Shown: positions 1-7,596 of the stretch, piece after piece | Layout of the letters: each line of letters starts with the position of its first letter | Position numbering within the stretch: the first letter of the stretch is position 1 | Assembly: GCA_017615795.1 (NCBI GenBank) | Contig: JAFZZK010000046.1 | Coordinates: forward strand, 1 to 52,598 | Source of the DNA: Bacteroidales bacterium | Lineage (GTDB): Bacteria > Bacteroidota > Bacteroidia > Bacteroidales > WCHB1-69 | Length of the DNA stretch: 52,598 nt | Reading direction: 5' to 3' | The notes under the pieces: generated by a model | Database searches by the model: none | What the model was told of the DNA's origin: nothing | What the model saw: the letters and a program-made list of their open reading frames with translations, nothing else | Program-made: the position numbers and the translations under genes

Positions 1-48
1 ATTCAACGATTCAACAATTCAACAAATCAACAAATCAACAATTCAACA
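1..48. repeat. 8-bp tandem repeat, consensus ATTCAACA, six units
   Basis: Six consecutive 8-bp units read ATTCAACG, ATTCAACA twice, AATCAACA twice, then ATTCAACA. The array touches the left edge and may continue outside the window. It lies in the intergenic region upstream of the MscS gene. No coding sequence is visible in it. Positions 49-130 hold no further recognised element. Confidence 0.85.
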
Positions 49-130
49 CATGTGTCGTCGTCGGCAGGCATTTCCGCTGTAGGATTAAGTTTTGTTGTCG
101 GATTTTTTTCACGCATACCCAAAAAATCCG

Positions 131-138
131 TACTTTTG
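131..138 (+). promoter_or_regulatory. Bacteroidota -7 box (TACTTTTG) for the MscS gene
   Basis: TACTTTTG matches the phylum consensus TAnnTTTG and lies 46 nt before the start codon at 184. The expected upstream TTTG element is not clear; there is only a T-rich stretch. Confidence 0.6.
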
Positions 139-183
139 CCGCCGAATTGCATTCCTTTTGATTTTTAGATTATTATCACGATT

Positions 184-2826
184 ATGAAAAAGATACTTCT
201 ACTCCTGCTGCTGTCGGTGCTCACCGTTTTCCAGGCACACGCCGTCCTCAAGGAAAAAGACCTTCCCCAGACCATCGGGGTGCTGCGCGCCGAGCTGGAG
301 CAGACCTACAACGACCAGAAGGCCATTATGGCCCGGATGGAACAGCGCACCTCCTCCCAACATGCCAACTTGGTGGCTATGTTGCAGAAGAGCAATCAGA
401 TAGGATTGATGCTCTATTCCCAGAACTCTGACTTCACCTTCGATATGGCCTACGCCTGTCAGGCGGCCACCGAGCAGTACCGCACGCTCAAGAACCATCA
501 CATGCCGTACGAGAAGATGAAGGAGCGCCTCCGCTCTGAAATAGAACGTTACGACGCCCTCATCGACATCCTGCAGAACCTGCCCCCGCGCTTGCTGCCC
601 AACGGCGAAATCGCGACCCTGCCCGACTCCATTAGGGTGAAGATGCCCAAACACATGCTCGACACCTCCAAACTCGCCCCCTATTTCTTGGATGAGCAGG
701 GCCTCAAGGACCGCGAGGCTTGCGTGGACTACGCCACCGCCATCCGCGACAACTACGCCAAGATTCTGGAAAGTGTGGAGCGTGACCAGGAGTACTACGA
801 GCGCGTCAGCAAGCGGGTGGAGAAACTCAACAGCTACGCCCTCTCCCGCTACGAGAAAATGCAGAAGAACATCTTTGTCAACGGCACCGGCAGCTACTTT
901 AAGATGTTGAAAAGACTCAGGATGTCATACATCCTCGCCAAGAAGGATGTGGACGACAAGTACAAACCCCTGGGCCGCCGGTCCGAATGGCGCGGCCCCG
1001 TCATTTACGGTGTCAGCGTCTTTATGCTCTTCTACATCATATTGGCCAGCCTGCTCAGCTACGTCATCATGCGCTGGCTGCTGCCCAAGAAGTGGCGTGA
1101 GCATATCGCCGATAACAACAAGCGCCCCTTCCTCACCATTGCCTGCGGGGTGGCCATCTTCGCCCTCTCCATTTCCATTGCCCGCTTGTACGTGAAGCAG
1201 AATTTCGTGCTGATGGCCATCAGCCTGATGACTACGTTCGCCTGGCTTGTGGAGGTGATTCTCGTGTCTTTGCTTATCCGTCTGAACGACAAACAGATTC
1301 GTGCCGGTGTGCGTGCCTACACCCCGTTTATCCTTATGGCGCTCCTGGTGATTGTGTTCCGTATCGTGCTGATTCCGAACAATTTGGTAAATCTGATTTA
1401 TCCGCCTATTCTGCTGCTGTTTACCATCTGGCAGTTTATCGTGATGAAGAAGAAAATTGTAAAGCTGCCCGACAGCGACATCGTTTACACGGTCATCTCC
1501 TTGGTGGCTATGGTCGTGGCCACGGTGGCTGCCTGGAGCGGATTTGTGCTCTTGGCTGTCCAGGTGATGATCTGGTGGACCATCCAACTGGCCGCCATCC
1601 AGACCATTACCTGCATCTACGACCTCTCCAGATTCTACGAGCAGCGTCATCTGGTCCGCAAGATTGTGAAGGACCATAGCGAGGAGTTCAAGGCTTCGGT
1701 GGATCTGGTGAAGGCTTACAAAAAACTGCAGCCCAAGATGCGCAAGGGCGAGTATATCACCTATACTTGGTTCTATGACTTCATCATGAAAGCCCTGCTG
1801 CCTGTCTTGGCGATACTCTCGGTGCCTGCCAGTGTCTATTGGGCCGCCGATATCTTCGAGATGAGCTCTTTCTGCAGGAAGATTTTCGAGTATGTGTTCC
1901 TCAACAAGCCTGGTCTCATCCAGCTTTCTTTATATAAGATATGTCTGGTGCTGGTGCTCTATTTCCTGTTCCGTTATCTCAATTATGCCATCAAAGCCTT
2001 CTACAAAGTTTTGCGCAAGCGCAAAAAGAGAGACTCTTTGGTGCGTGGACAGGGCAACGCCACGCTGGCCAACAACATCATCTCCTTCATTGTGTGGGGC
2101 ATTTACGTGGCTGCATCCTTGATCATTCTGGAAGTGCCAGGCAGCGGCATCTCTGTTGTGATGGCAGGCTTGGCGACAGGTCTTGGCTTTGCCATGAAGG
2201 ATTTGCTCGAAAATTTCATCTATGGCATCTCCCTCATGACAGGGCGTCTGCGCGTGGGCGACTATATCGAGTGTGAAGGGATCCAAGGCAAGGTGGAGAG
2301 CATCAACTATCAAAGCACGCAGATCGTCACCCTCGACGGCAGCGTCATCGCTTTCCAAAACGCCGCGCTGTTCAGCAAGAATTTCAAAAACCTGACCCGC
2401 AACCATGGATATGTGCTGGTTAAGATTCCCGTTGGCGTGGCATACGGCGCCAATGTCGGGAAGGTGCGGGAAATGCTGATCAAAGGCATTCAACCGCTTT
2501 TGGTCAAAACTTCAACGGGCAAGAATATCGTCGACACGAAGCCGGGTGTCAACGTCGTCTTCAACGACTTCGGCGACAGCAGTGTCGATCTTTTTGTCAC
2601 CTGCTGGGTGTTGGTGGAGGAGAAAGCAGCATTTGTGGCTAAAGTCAAGGAAGTGATATACAACACTTTGAATGATAATCACATTGAAATTCCATTCCCG
2701 CAGCGCGATATTTACGTGCGACATATCGAGATGCCGGGCGAGCTTGTGTCTCCTGTTGAAGAAGAGGATTCAACGGATAAAAAAAAGAGGTCGGAGAGGA
2801 TTCGTTTCAAACGAAAATCCGAGTAA
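184..2826 (+). CDS. MscS-family mechanosensitive channel, large multi-helix form
   Basis: This 880-residue protein is much longer than the basic MscS (about 290 residues) and resembles the large MscK/MscM-type members. An N-terminal signal peptide ends near the Ala/His residues at about 20. A periplasmic helical and coiled-coil region runs to about residue 265. Several membrane helices follow between about 280 and 640. The conserved pore helix and beta domain start near residue 655, with the motif GLATGLGFAMKDLLENF and then GDYIECEGIQGKVESI. The C-terminus is a charged Lys/Arg/Glu tail. The family releases solutes across the inner membrane under tension. The gene has its own promoter and stands alone. 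The family is secure; subfamily and gating details are inference. Confidence 0.92.
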   Translation: MKKILLLLLLSVLTVFQAHAVLKEKDLPQTIGVLRAELEQTYNDQKAIMARMEQRTSSQHANLVAMLQKSNQIGLMLYSQNSDFTFDMAYACQAATEQYRTLKNHHMPYEKMKERLRSEIERYDALIDILQNLPPRLLPNGEIATLPDSIRVKMPKHMLDTSKLAPYFLDEQGLKDREACVDYATAIRDNYAKILESVERDQEYYERVSKRVEKLNSYALSRYEKMQKNIFVNGTGSYFKMLKRLRMSYILAKKDVDDKYKPLGRRSEWRGPVIYGVSVFMLFYIILASLLSYVIMRWLLPKKWREHIADNNKRPFLTIACGVAIFALSISIARLYVKQNFVLMAISLMTTFAWLVEVILVSLLIRLNDKQIRAGVRAYTPFILMALLVIVFRIVLIPNNLVNLIYPPILLLFTIWQFIVMKKKIVKLPDSDIVYTVISLVAMVVATVAAWSGFVLLAVQVMIWWTIQLAAIQTITCIYDLSRFYEQRHLVRKIVKDHSEEFKASVDLVKAYKKLQPKMRKGEYITYTWFYDFIMKALLPVLAILSVPASVYWAADIFEMSSFCRKIFEYVFLNKPGLIQLSLYKICLVLVLYFLFRYLNYAIKAFYKVLRKRKKRDSLVRGQGNATLANNIISFIVWGIYVAASLIILEVPGSGISVVMAGLATGLGFAMKDLLENFIYGISLMTGRLRVGDYIECEGIQGKVESINYQSTQIVTLDGSVIAFQNAALFSKNFKNLTRNHGYVLVKIPVGVAYGANVGKVREMLIKGIQPLLVKTSTGKNIVDTKPGVNVVFNDFGDSSVDLFVTCWVLVEEKAAFVAKVKEVIYNTLNDNHIEIPFPQRDIYVRHIEMPGELVSPVEEEDSTDKKKRSERIRFKRKSE

Positions 2827-2868
2827 AAAATAAATTTTCAGGATGCTTGGACGATATTAAAAAAAGTG

Positions 2869-2876
2869 TACTTTTG
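2869..2876 (+). promoter_or_regulatory. -7 box (TACTTTTG) for rpsT
   Basis: TACTTTTG lies 46 nt upstream of the rpsT start. A TTGG at 2847-2850, 18 nt upstream, can serve as the -33 element. Confidence 0.65.
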
Positions 2877-2922
2877 CAGCCCGAAAATTTTTAACGTAAC
2901 AAATTATAAATCAAAGTAAGAA

Positions 2923-3174
2923 ATGGCAAACCACAAGTCATCTATCAAAAGAATCAGAGCAAACGAGAAAAAGAGACTGGAGAATCGCTACTATTCCAAG
3001 ACCATGCGCAATGCCTTGAGAGACATCCGCGCCATCGAGGACAAGAGCGAAGCCACACAGAAGCTGTCCGCCATGACCGCCATGATTGACAAGCTTGCCA
3101 AGAAGGGCATGATTCATAAGAACAAGGCCGCTAACCTCAAGTCCGGCCTCATGAAGAAAATTAACGCCCTCTAA
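2923..3174 (+). CDS. rpsT: 30S ribosomal protein S20
   Basis: An 83-residue, highly basic protein beginning [17 protein letters not shown], the classic S20 amino terminus. S20 binds 16S rRNA early in 30S assembly. Length fits the family (83-90). A good promoter lies just upstream. The next gene starts 8 nt after the stop, so rpsT probably heads a short operon with the thioesterase and the RNA methyltransferase. The start is the first ATG and matches the family exactly. Confidence 0.97.
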   Translation: MANHKSSIKRIRANEKKRLENRYYSKTMRNALRDIRAIEDKSEATQKLSAMTAMIDKLAKKGMIHKNKAANLKSGLMKKINAL

Positions 3175-3182
3175 AATCCTCA

Positions 3183-3611
3183 ATGGAGAACGAAACCTAT
3201 CAGTTTTCCGTGCCCATCCAGGTGCGGATGAGTGATTTGGACCCGTTTGTGCATGCCAACAATGGCGCACAATGTAACTATTTCGATTTCGGTCGAAGCT
3301 GTTATTTTGAACATGTCCAGCAAGCGCCCATCGACTGGCGCACCATGGACTTGGTTCTTGTACATGTGGAGCTTGATTTCAAACAAGCCGTGGAATTCCA
3401 CGATGAGATTGTTTGTGAAACCAAAATCATCTCCATCGGTCACAAAAGCGTTAAAATGATGCAACAACTGCGAGACACTCGTACCAATGTGGTCAAGACC
3501 ACTTGCTACAGTGTCCTCGCGGGCTTTGACCGGAAAAACCACACCTCCATGCCCATCCGTGAGGAGTGGAAGCGATTGTTCCTCGATTTCGAAGGACTTT
3601 CCGATGATTAG
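3183..3611 (+). CDS. acyl-CoA thioesterase, 4HBT hotdog fold
   Basis: A 142-residue hotdog-fold protein of the 4-hydroxybenzoyl-CoA thioesterase type. The N-terminal stretch VRMSDLDPFVHANNGAQ corresponds to the family's active-site region, where the Asp and the His-x-Asn signature lie (residues about 15-30). Such enzymes hydrolyse acyl-CoA thioesters; the substrate cannot be told from sequence. It lies 8 nt after rpsT, and its last 8 nt overlap the start of the TrmH-family gene, which suggests translational coupling. A second thioesterase of this fold lies at 22895-23317. Confidence 0.85.
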   Translation: MENETYQFSVPIQVRMSDLDPFVHANNGAQCNYFDFGRSCYFEHVQQAPIDWRTMDLVLVHVELDFKQAVEFHDEIVCETKIISIGHKSVKMMQQLRDTRTNVVKTTCYSVLAGFDRKNHTSMPIREEWKRLFLDFEGLSDD

Positions 3612-4350
3612 CAAAAACAGAATTTCAGAGATCCGCAAGTTGCACTTGCGCAAGTATCGCGACGAGTCGCGGCTTTTCCTTGTGGAAGGTCGCAAAAGCG
3701 TCGAGATGCTGTTGCGCTCCGACTTGCAGGTGGTGGATTTATACGCCACGGAGCGTTTCATGGAGGAGCACGCCATCCTCCTTACGGGCGTGCCGGCCAC
3801 AGAGGTCTCCACTGCCGACATGGAACGGATCAGCACCTTGAGCACGCCGCCGGAGTTGTTGGCCGTTGTGCGGCAGCCTGTCGAATGCATGATGCCCGAC
3901 GATATGCCTTTGGTTGCGCTCGACCGCATCGCGGATCCGGGTAATTTCGGCACCATCGCGCGCACCGCCAACTGGTTTGGCATCCACCACATCGTATGCT
4001 CGCCGGACACGGTGGAGTTCTGCAATCCCAAGTGCATCCAGGCCACCATGGGCTCCTTCTGCGATGTGCAGGTGCTGCGCACCGACCTTGTCTCTTTTTT
4101 GGAAAGCCGTAAAGCGCCACGTCGCGTGGTGGGCACCTTCCTTGACGGCGAGTCTGTCGACACCTTCGCTTTCCGACCCGACGACATTGTCGTCATCGGC
4201 AACGAGTCAGCCGGCATTTCCCCGCAGGTGGCCCAGTGTGTGACGCATCGGATCACCATCCCGAGAGGGGAGGGGAGCGGTTCTTCCGCCGAGTCGCTGA
4301 ACGCTGCCGTCGCCGCCGCCATTGTGATGCAACAGTGGAGGAGGGGGTAG
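3604..4350 (+). CDS. TrmH/SpoU-family RNA 2'-O-methyltransferase
   Basis: This 248-residue protein has the three SPOUT motifs: ALDRIADPGNFGTIARTA near residue 105, VVIGNESAGIS near 197, and ITIPRGEGSGSSAESLNAA near 218. The N-terminal 90 residues form a substrate-binding L30e-like domain (MISKNRISEIRKLHLRKYR start). The fold methylates the 2'-OH of a ribose in rRNA or tRNA using S-adenosylmethionine through a knotted active site. The ATG at 3604 is chosen because it fits the family N-terminus; the open frame extends upstream to 3487 without similarity. It overlaps the thioesterase by 8 nt. Confidence 0.9.
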   Translation: MISKNRISEIRKLHLRKYRDESRLFLVEGRKSVEMLLRSDLQVVDLYATERFMEEHAILLTGVPATEVSTADMERISTLSTPPELLAVVRQPVECMMPDDMPLVALDRIADPGNFGTIARTANWFGIHHIVCSPDTVEFCNPKCIQATMGSFCDVQVLRTDLVSFLESRKAPRRVVGTFLDGESVDTFAFRPDDIVVIGNESAGISPQVAQCVTHRITIPRGEGSGSSAESLNAAVAAAIVMQQWRRG

Positions 4351-4356
4351 GATTTC

Positions 4357-4458
4357 TGGTTTCAAGTTTCAGGTTTCAGGGTGCAGGGTGTGGCCTGCAT
4401 CATTCATACTATTTGTGATGAAAATCACTTGAAACTTGAAACTATAAACTTGAAACCA
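4357..4458. repeat. heptamer repeats (GTTTCAA / TTGAAAC) as an inverted pair
   Basis: Three 7-bp units of GTTTCAA/GTTTCAG type run at 4359-4379. Four units of CTTGAAA type, one degenerate, run at 4428-4455. The right block is the reverse complement of the left, so together they could form a long imperfect hairpin around 4380-4427. The block is non-coding and sits between the methyltransferase gene and the convergent tRNA. Confidence 0.7.
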
Positions 4459-4487
4459 TTAAACCGAAACCAATCCTTCAGATATTT

Positions 4488-4545
4488 CGAAGTAGCAAAA
4501 AGACAAGGAGATTCCGCAGAATCCCCTTGTCTTTTTGCTACTTCG
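4488..4545. terminator. bidirectional terminator hairpin, 26-bp stem
   Basis: Arms 4488-4513 and 4520-4545 are reverse complements with one mismatch; the loop is CCGCAG. Inside the stem, a core of about 13 bp (GACAAGG-type) is flanked by A5 on the left and T5 on the right. It can therefore act as an intrinsic terminator on both strands, for the methyltransferase operon (plus) and the tRNA (minus). Confidence 0.8.
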
Positions 4546-4546
4546 G

Positions 4547-4621
4547 TGGGACGTACTGGACTCGAACCAGTGACCTCTGCCGTGTGAAAGCAGCGCTCTA
4601 AACCGACTGGGCTAACGTCCC
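4547..4621 (-). tRNA. tRNA-Val (anticodon CAC)
   Basis: The minus strand folds into a complete 75-nt cloverleaf. The acceptor GGGACGT pairs with ACGTCCC. The D arm is GCCC/GAGC with one C-A mismatch. The anticodon stem CTGCT/GGCAG closes the loop TTCACAC, giving anticodon CAC (reads GUG, Val). The T stem is ACTGG/CCAGT with loop TTCGAGT, and the discriminator is A. CCA is not fully encoded. The anticodon assignment depends on accepting the U-G closing pair of the anticodon stem. Confidence 0.85.
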
Positions 4622-4634
4622 GTTTTTGAGGCTG

Positions 4635-4642
4635 CAAAAATA
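4635..4642 (-). promoter_or_regulatory. -7 box (TATTTTTG, minus strand) for tRNA-Val(CAC)
   Basis: The minus strand reads TATTTTTG 13 nt upstream of the tRNA 5' end, as expected for a tRNA promoter in this phylum. Confidence 0.65.
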
Positions 4643-4686
4643 CACTTTTTTTGAAATACTGCAAGCCCTGCCTGAAGAAAAAAATA

Positions 4687-5043
4687 CTACTCTTCTTGCA
4701 TGGATTTTAGCGCGCCTTTGACCTCGTCGCCGGCCTCGTCCACGGCATTGTTGAAATCTTCAAGAAGGATACGCGCCTTGGCTTGTGCAAAGTAGCGCTT
4801 GCATTCGGCCTTCAGCTCGGCGACGTGGCGTTCTTCCTCGCCGGTGAGCTCGTTGTTTTCCACCTTGGCAATGAGCTTGTTGAATTGTGTCTTCGCTTTT
4901 TCAAGGTCCGAATTGGAATAAGAGGAGTAGTTCTGCTCCACTTGAGCGGTGAATTTTTCCAAGTTTTTGATTTGCCCGCTTTTGCAGGATGCAAACAGCA
5001 ACATCATCGGGATGAGCAGTAAAAGGATGCTGATTTTTTTCAT
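4687..5043 (-). CDS. small lipoprotein, helical, possibly DUF6565-like
   Basis: A 118-residue protein with a lipoprotein signal peptide: Lys-Lys n-region, Leu/Met-rich core, and lipobox LFASC with the lipidated Cys at about 20. The mature part is all-helical and charged (LEKFTAQVEQNYSSY and KTQFNKLIAKVENNEL). This resembles small Bacteroides lipoproteins annotated as DUF6565, an assignment I make from memory of the pattern and hold loosely. No catalytic motif is visible. A minus-strand promoter box lies 44 nt upstream of the start. It is probably an outer-membrane or periplasmic lipoprotein of unknown role. Confidence 0.75.
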   Translation of the reverse strand: MKKISILLLLIPMMLLFASCKSGQIKNLEKFTAQVEQNYSSYSNSDLEKAKTQFNKLIAKVENNELTGEEERHVAELKAECKRYFAQAKARILLEDFNNAVDEAGDEVKGALKSMQEE

Positions 5044-5086
5044 GTCTATATGTTTTTTTAAGGTTATTTAAGAACAGTAAAACGCG

Positions 5087-5094
5087 CAAAAGTA
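5087..5094 (-). promoter_or_regulatory. -7 box (TACTTTTG, minus strand) for the small lipoprotein
   Basis: The minus strand reads TACTTTTG 44 nt upstream of the lipoprotein start codon. Confidence 0.55.
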
Positions 5095-5217
5095 CAAAAA
5101 ATGTCTTTATCTGTTTTCCGAAAATGGTTTTGTCCGAAATGTTTTTACATTTCCGCATTCCTGAAGGATGTGGCGGATAGATGTTTTTTGTATTTTCGCA
5201 GCCTGATTGAAAGCCCT

Positions 5218-5634
5218 ATGAAAATTACGAGCAACACTGAAAATTTCGCTATCCCGTCGGAAAAGATTTTCGACACATTAGTGAATTTTACCAAACGGGT
5301 GCAGATGCCCGACATTCCCCAAATCTCCAACTGGACGGTCACCGACGATTCCTGCAGCTTTAGCATCAATGGGTTGGTGACGTGCCAAGTGCGTTTGACA
5401 GAGCAGTTGCCATTTTCCAAAGTCAGTTACCATGTTGACACGGACAAGCGTATCTCTGCGGATGCGGTTGTGCATATCGTACCTGACGGTTCAAATTCCA
5501 ACGTCCAGGTGGAGGCTGATGCCGATGTTCCTCTTTTTTTGCAAGTTATGCTGAAGGGAACTTTGGAACAGGCCATCAACCAGGCTCTCTCCCGTATCAA
5601 GGAGATGGCGGAAAGGAGTGAAAATGGAATATAG
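5218..5634 (+). CDS. SRPBCC/START-like small protein
   Basis: A 138-residue cytoplasmic protein starting [21 protein letters not shown]. The pattern (an N-terminal strand, a helix with [10 protein letters not shown], then alternating strands, and a final long helix [11 protein letters not shown]) resembles small SRPBCC (Bet v1-like) proteins common in Bacteroidota. These bind hydrophobic ligands, but this one's ligand is unknown. The ATG at 5218 is preferred over an upstream ATG at 5101 because a degenerate -7 box (TATTTTCG, 5191-5198) lies between them. The 3' end overlaps the lptB start by 11 nt, which suggests coupling. Confidence 0.7.
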   Translation: MKITSNTENFAIPSEKIFDTLVNFTKRVQMPDIPQISNWTVTDDSCSFSINGLVTCQVRLTEQLPFSKVSYHVDTDKRISADAVVHIVPDGSNSNVQVEADADVPLFLQVMLKGTLEQAINQALSRIKEMAERSENGI

Positions 5635-6355
5635 GATCCGCACAGAAGGGCTTGTCAAGAAGTACAAGAACAGGACTGTCGTGAATGAGGTCTCCATCAA
5701 TTTCACGCAGGGTGAGATTGTGGGACTGCTTGGTCCTAATGGCGCTGGCAAGACCACCTCTTTTTATATGATTGTCGGGCTTATCAAGCCCTTTGCCGGC
5801 AAGATATATCTCAACGACACCGACATCACGGACATGCCCATGTACCGCCGTGCACAGTTGGGACTGGCCTACCTGCCACAGGAAGCGTCTGTTTTCCGCC
5901 AGCTGACGGTGGAAGACAACATCAAGGCCATTCTTGAATTCAGCGGCAAAAGCAAGCAGGAACAGAAAGAGAAGTTGGAGAGCCTTATTGCTGAGTTCAA
6001 TATTGAGAAGGTGCGTCACAACAAGGGCAACAACCTTTCCGGCGGTGAGCGTCGGCGTGTGGAGATTGCGCGCTGTCTTGCTTCTGACCCCAAATTTATT
6101 CTGCTTGACGAACCGTTTGCCGGTGTTGACCCCATTGCTGTGGAGGATATCCAGAATATTGTGGCACAACTCAAGAATAAGAACATTGGTATCGTGATTA
6201 CGGACCACAATGTCCATGAGACACTCTCCATCACGGATCGCGCCTACCTGCTGTACGAGGGTCGTGTGCTTAAATCGGGTACTGCTGAAGAATTAGCCGC
6301 CGACCCGATGGTGAAGAAAGTCTATCTCGGCACCAACTTTGAGCTGAGAAAATAA
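5624..6355 (+). CDS. lptB: LPS export ABC transporter ATP-binding protein LptB
   Basis: A 243-residue ABC ATPase. Walker A is GPNGAGKTT near residue 37, the signature is [13 protein letters not shown] near 138, Walker B is [13 protein letters not shown] near 158, and the switch His is in ITDHNVHET near 192. The FAGVDP Walker B context and the [19 protein letters not shown]-loop region are typical of LptB. LptB energises lipopolysaccharide transport with LptF/LptG in the inner membrane. The ATG at 5624 has AGGAG 6 nt upstream; an alternative GTG start lies at 5618. The gene overlaps the SRPBCC-like gene. Another LPS-transport gene, of lptD type, is at 14649-17276. Confidence 0.93.
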   Translation: MEYRIRTEGLVKKYKNRTVVNEVSINFTQGEIVGLLGPNGAGKTTSFYMIVGLIKPFAGKIYLNDTDITDMPMYRRAQLGLAYLPQEASVFRQLTVEDNIKAILEFSGKSKQEQKEKLESLIAEFNIEKVRHNKGNNLSGGERRRVEIARCLASDPKFILLDEPFAGVDPIAVEDIQNIVAQLKNKNIGIVITDHNVHETLSITDRAYLLYEGRVLKSGTAEELAADPMVKKVYLGTNFELRK

Positions 6356-6360
6356 ATCCT

Positions 6361-7593
6361 TTATGCGAAAATCAGTGCCAGTAGCACAAACAGCCAGTGG
6401 GCGGCAATGCCGGCCACGAGGCCTCCGATGGTGTGTGCACTGATGGCTTTGCCGATGAGTTTACGATAGCCTAAGGAGTCGAGCATGGCAGTGTGCGTGC
6501 TCAGGTATCCGCTCCAGCACATGCCCATGGCGGTGAAGACGGCCACGGCATTGTTGTCGATGATGCCTTCCGCGACGAAACGCGGCACCAGGCCAAGGGC
6601 GGCACCCACGGCACCTAATGCCGTGATGGGGAACGAGATGAGTTGCGGACTGGTGAAACCGAAAAGCCAACGGAAAATGAAATCAACCTTATCAGCCGCC
6701 CACGTGATGATGGGCACACCCTCGTATGCCACGCCCAGATAGACACCGTTCTCCCCGCTTGGCCCGAAAGTCATCATCATCACGATGGTGGAGATGACCA
6801 ACACGCCGGGGATGATGGCAAGCCCGATGTTGACGCCGTCCTTGCCGCCGTCCAGAATGGAGTTGAGGAAACGCATAAAGACACTTCCCTCGCTCTTGAA
6901 CGAGATCTGCTGTTCGTCACCGGACTCTTCCGAGACAGGGACATCCAGTTCTGGATAGGCCTTCAGTGTGGAACGCTGCATCAGACGAGTGGAGACGATG
7001 CTGCCTATGATGGCACCCAAGATGCCCACAAGGGCACCCTTTCCAAATCCCAAACCTGTCATGAATGCCAGGACCACCAGTCCCATGCCAAAAGCTGTGC
7101 CGAAATTGGTCAGCGACACCAGCTGGTATTTCCTGAAATAACGGCTGAAATTCCTGTCCTTGGCCAGCGTGATGATGGCGGGATTATCGCTCAGGAATGT
7201 CATCACAGCGCCCAATGCAGCCACGCCGGGGAGGTTGTAGAGCGGACGCATGAAGGGCTTCAGTATATTTTCCATCAGACGCACCACGCCGAACTCCGCC
7301 ATGAGCTTGCTGATGGCACCCATCAGCACACAGATGGCCATAATGTAGAACACCGTCTCCAACAACAAATGGTATGCCGTCTGCATGAAGGTGTTCAGCA
7401 TCATCGGCAATGACATCCGGTAAGCCAGGAAACCGAAGAACCCGATGAAAAGAACCAGAAAGAGCAGCGCCTCGATGGAACGCTTGCTCGTGAACTTGAT
7501 GGGGTTCTTCAGTTTGAGTTTGGTCTCCAGGCTTTTGAAGAGTTTCTCAATAGCCTGTGCATAGTCCAGTGTTTTTTTGCGTCTTATCTTCAT
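6361..7593 (-). CDS. nucleoside-recognition (GATE) domain membrane protein, YjiH-like
   Basis: A 410-residue polytopic inner-membrane protein. After a basic cytoplasmic N-terminus (about 50 residues) come about ten hydrophobic helices. Conserved stretches such as GAVMTFLSDNPAIITLAKD and GLVVLAFMTGLGFGKGALVG are typical of the GATE/nucleoside-recognition fold and its YjiH-like branch. Transport of a small molecule is assumed for the fold; the substrate is unknown. The gene begins 3 nt after the porin gene stop, so they form a tight two-gene unit. Its stop lies only 5 nt from the convergent lptB stop. Confidence 0.8.
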   Translation of the reverse strand: MKIRRKKTLDYAQAIEKLFKSLETKLKLKNPIKFTSKRSIEALLFLVLFIGFFGFLAYRMSLPMMLNTFMQTAYHLLLETVFYIMAICVLMGAISKLMAEFGVVRLMENILKPFMRPLYNLPGVAALGAVMTFLSDNPAIITLAKDRNFSRYFRKYQLVSLTNFGTAFGMGLVVLAFMTGLGFGKGALVGILGAIIGSIVSTRLMQRSTLKAYPELDVPVSEESGDEQQISFKSEGSVFMRFLNSILDGGKDGVNIGLAIIPGVLVISTIVMMMTFGPSGENGVYLGVAYEGVPIITWAADKVDFIFRWLFGFTSPQLISFPITALGAVGAALGLVPRFVAEGIIDNNAVAVFTAMGMCWSGYLSTHTAMLDSLGYRKLIGKAISAHTIGGLVAGIAAHWLFVLLALIFA

Positions 7594-7596
7594 GTC

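Noticed and set aside
1-48. Short regular repeats considered as a CRISPR array
   Set aside because: The unit is only 8 bp with no spacers; it is a microsatellite. No CRISPR array or cas gene was seen in the window.
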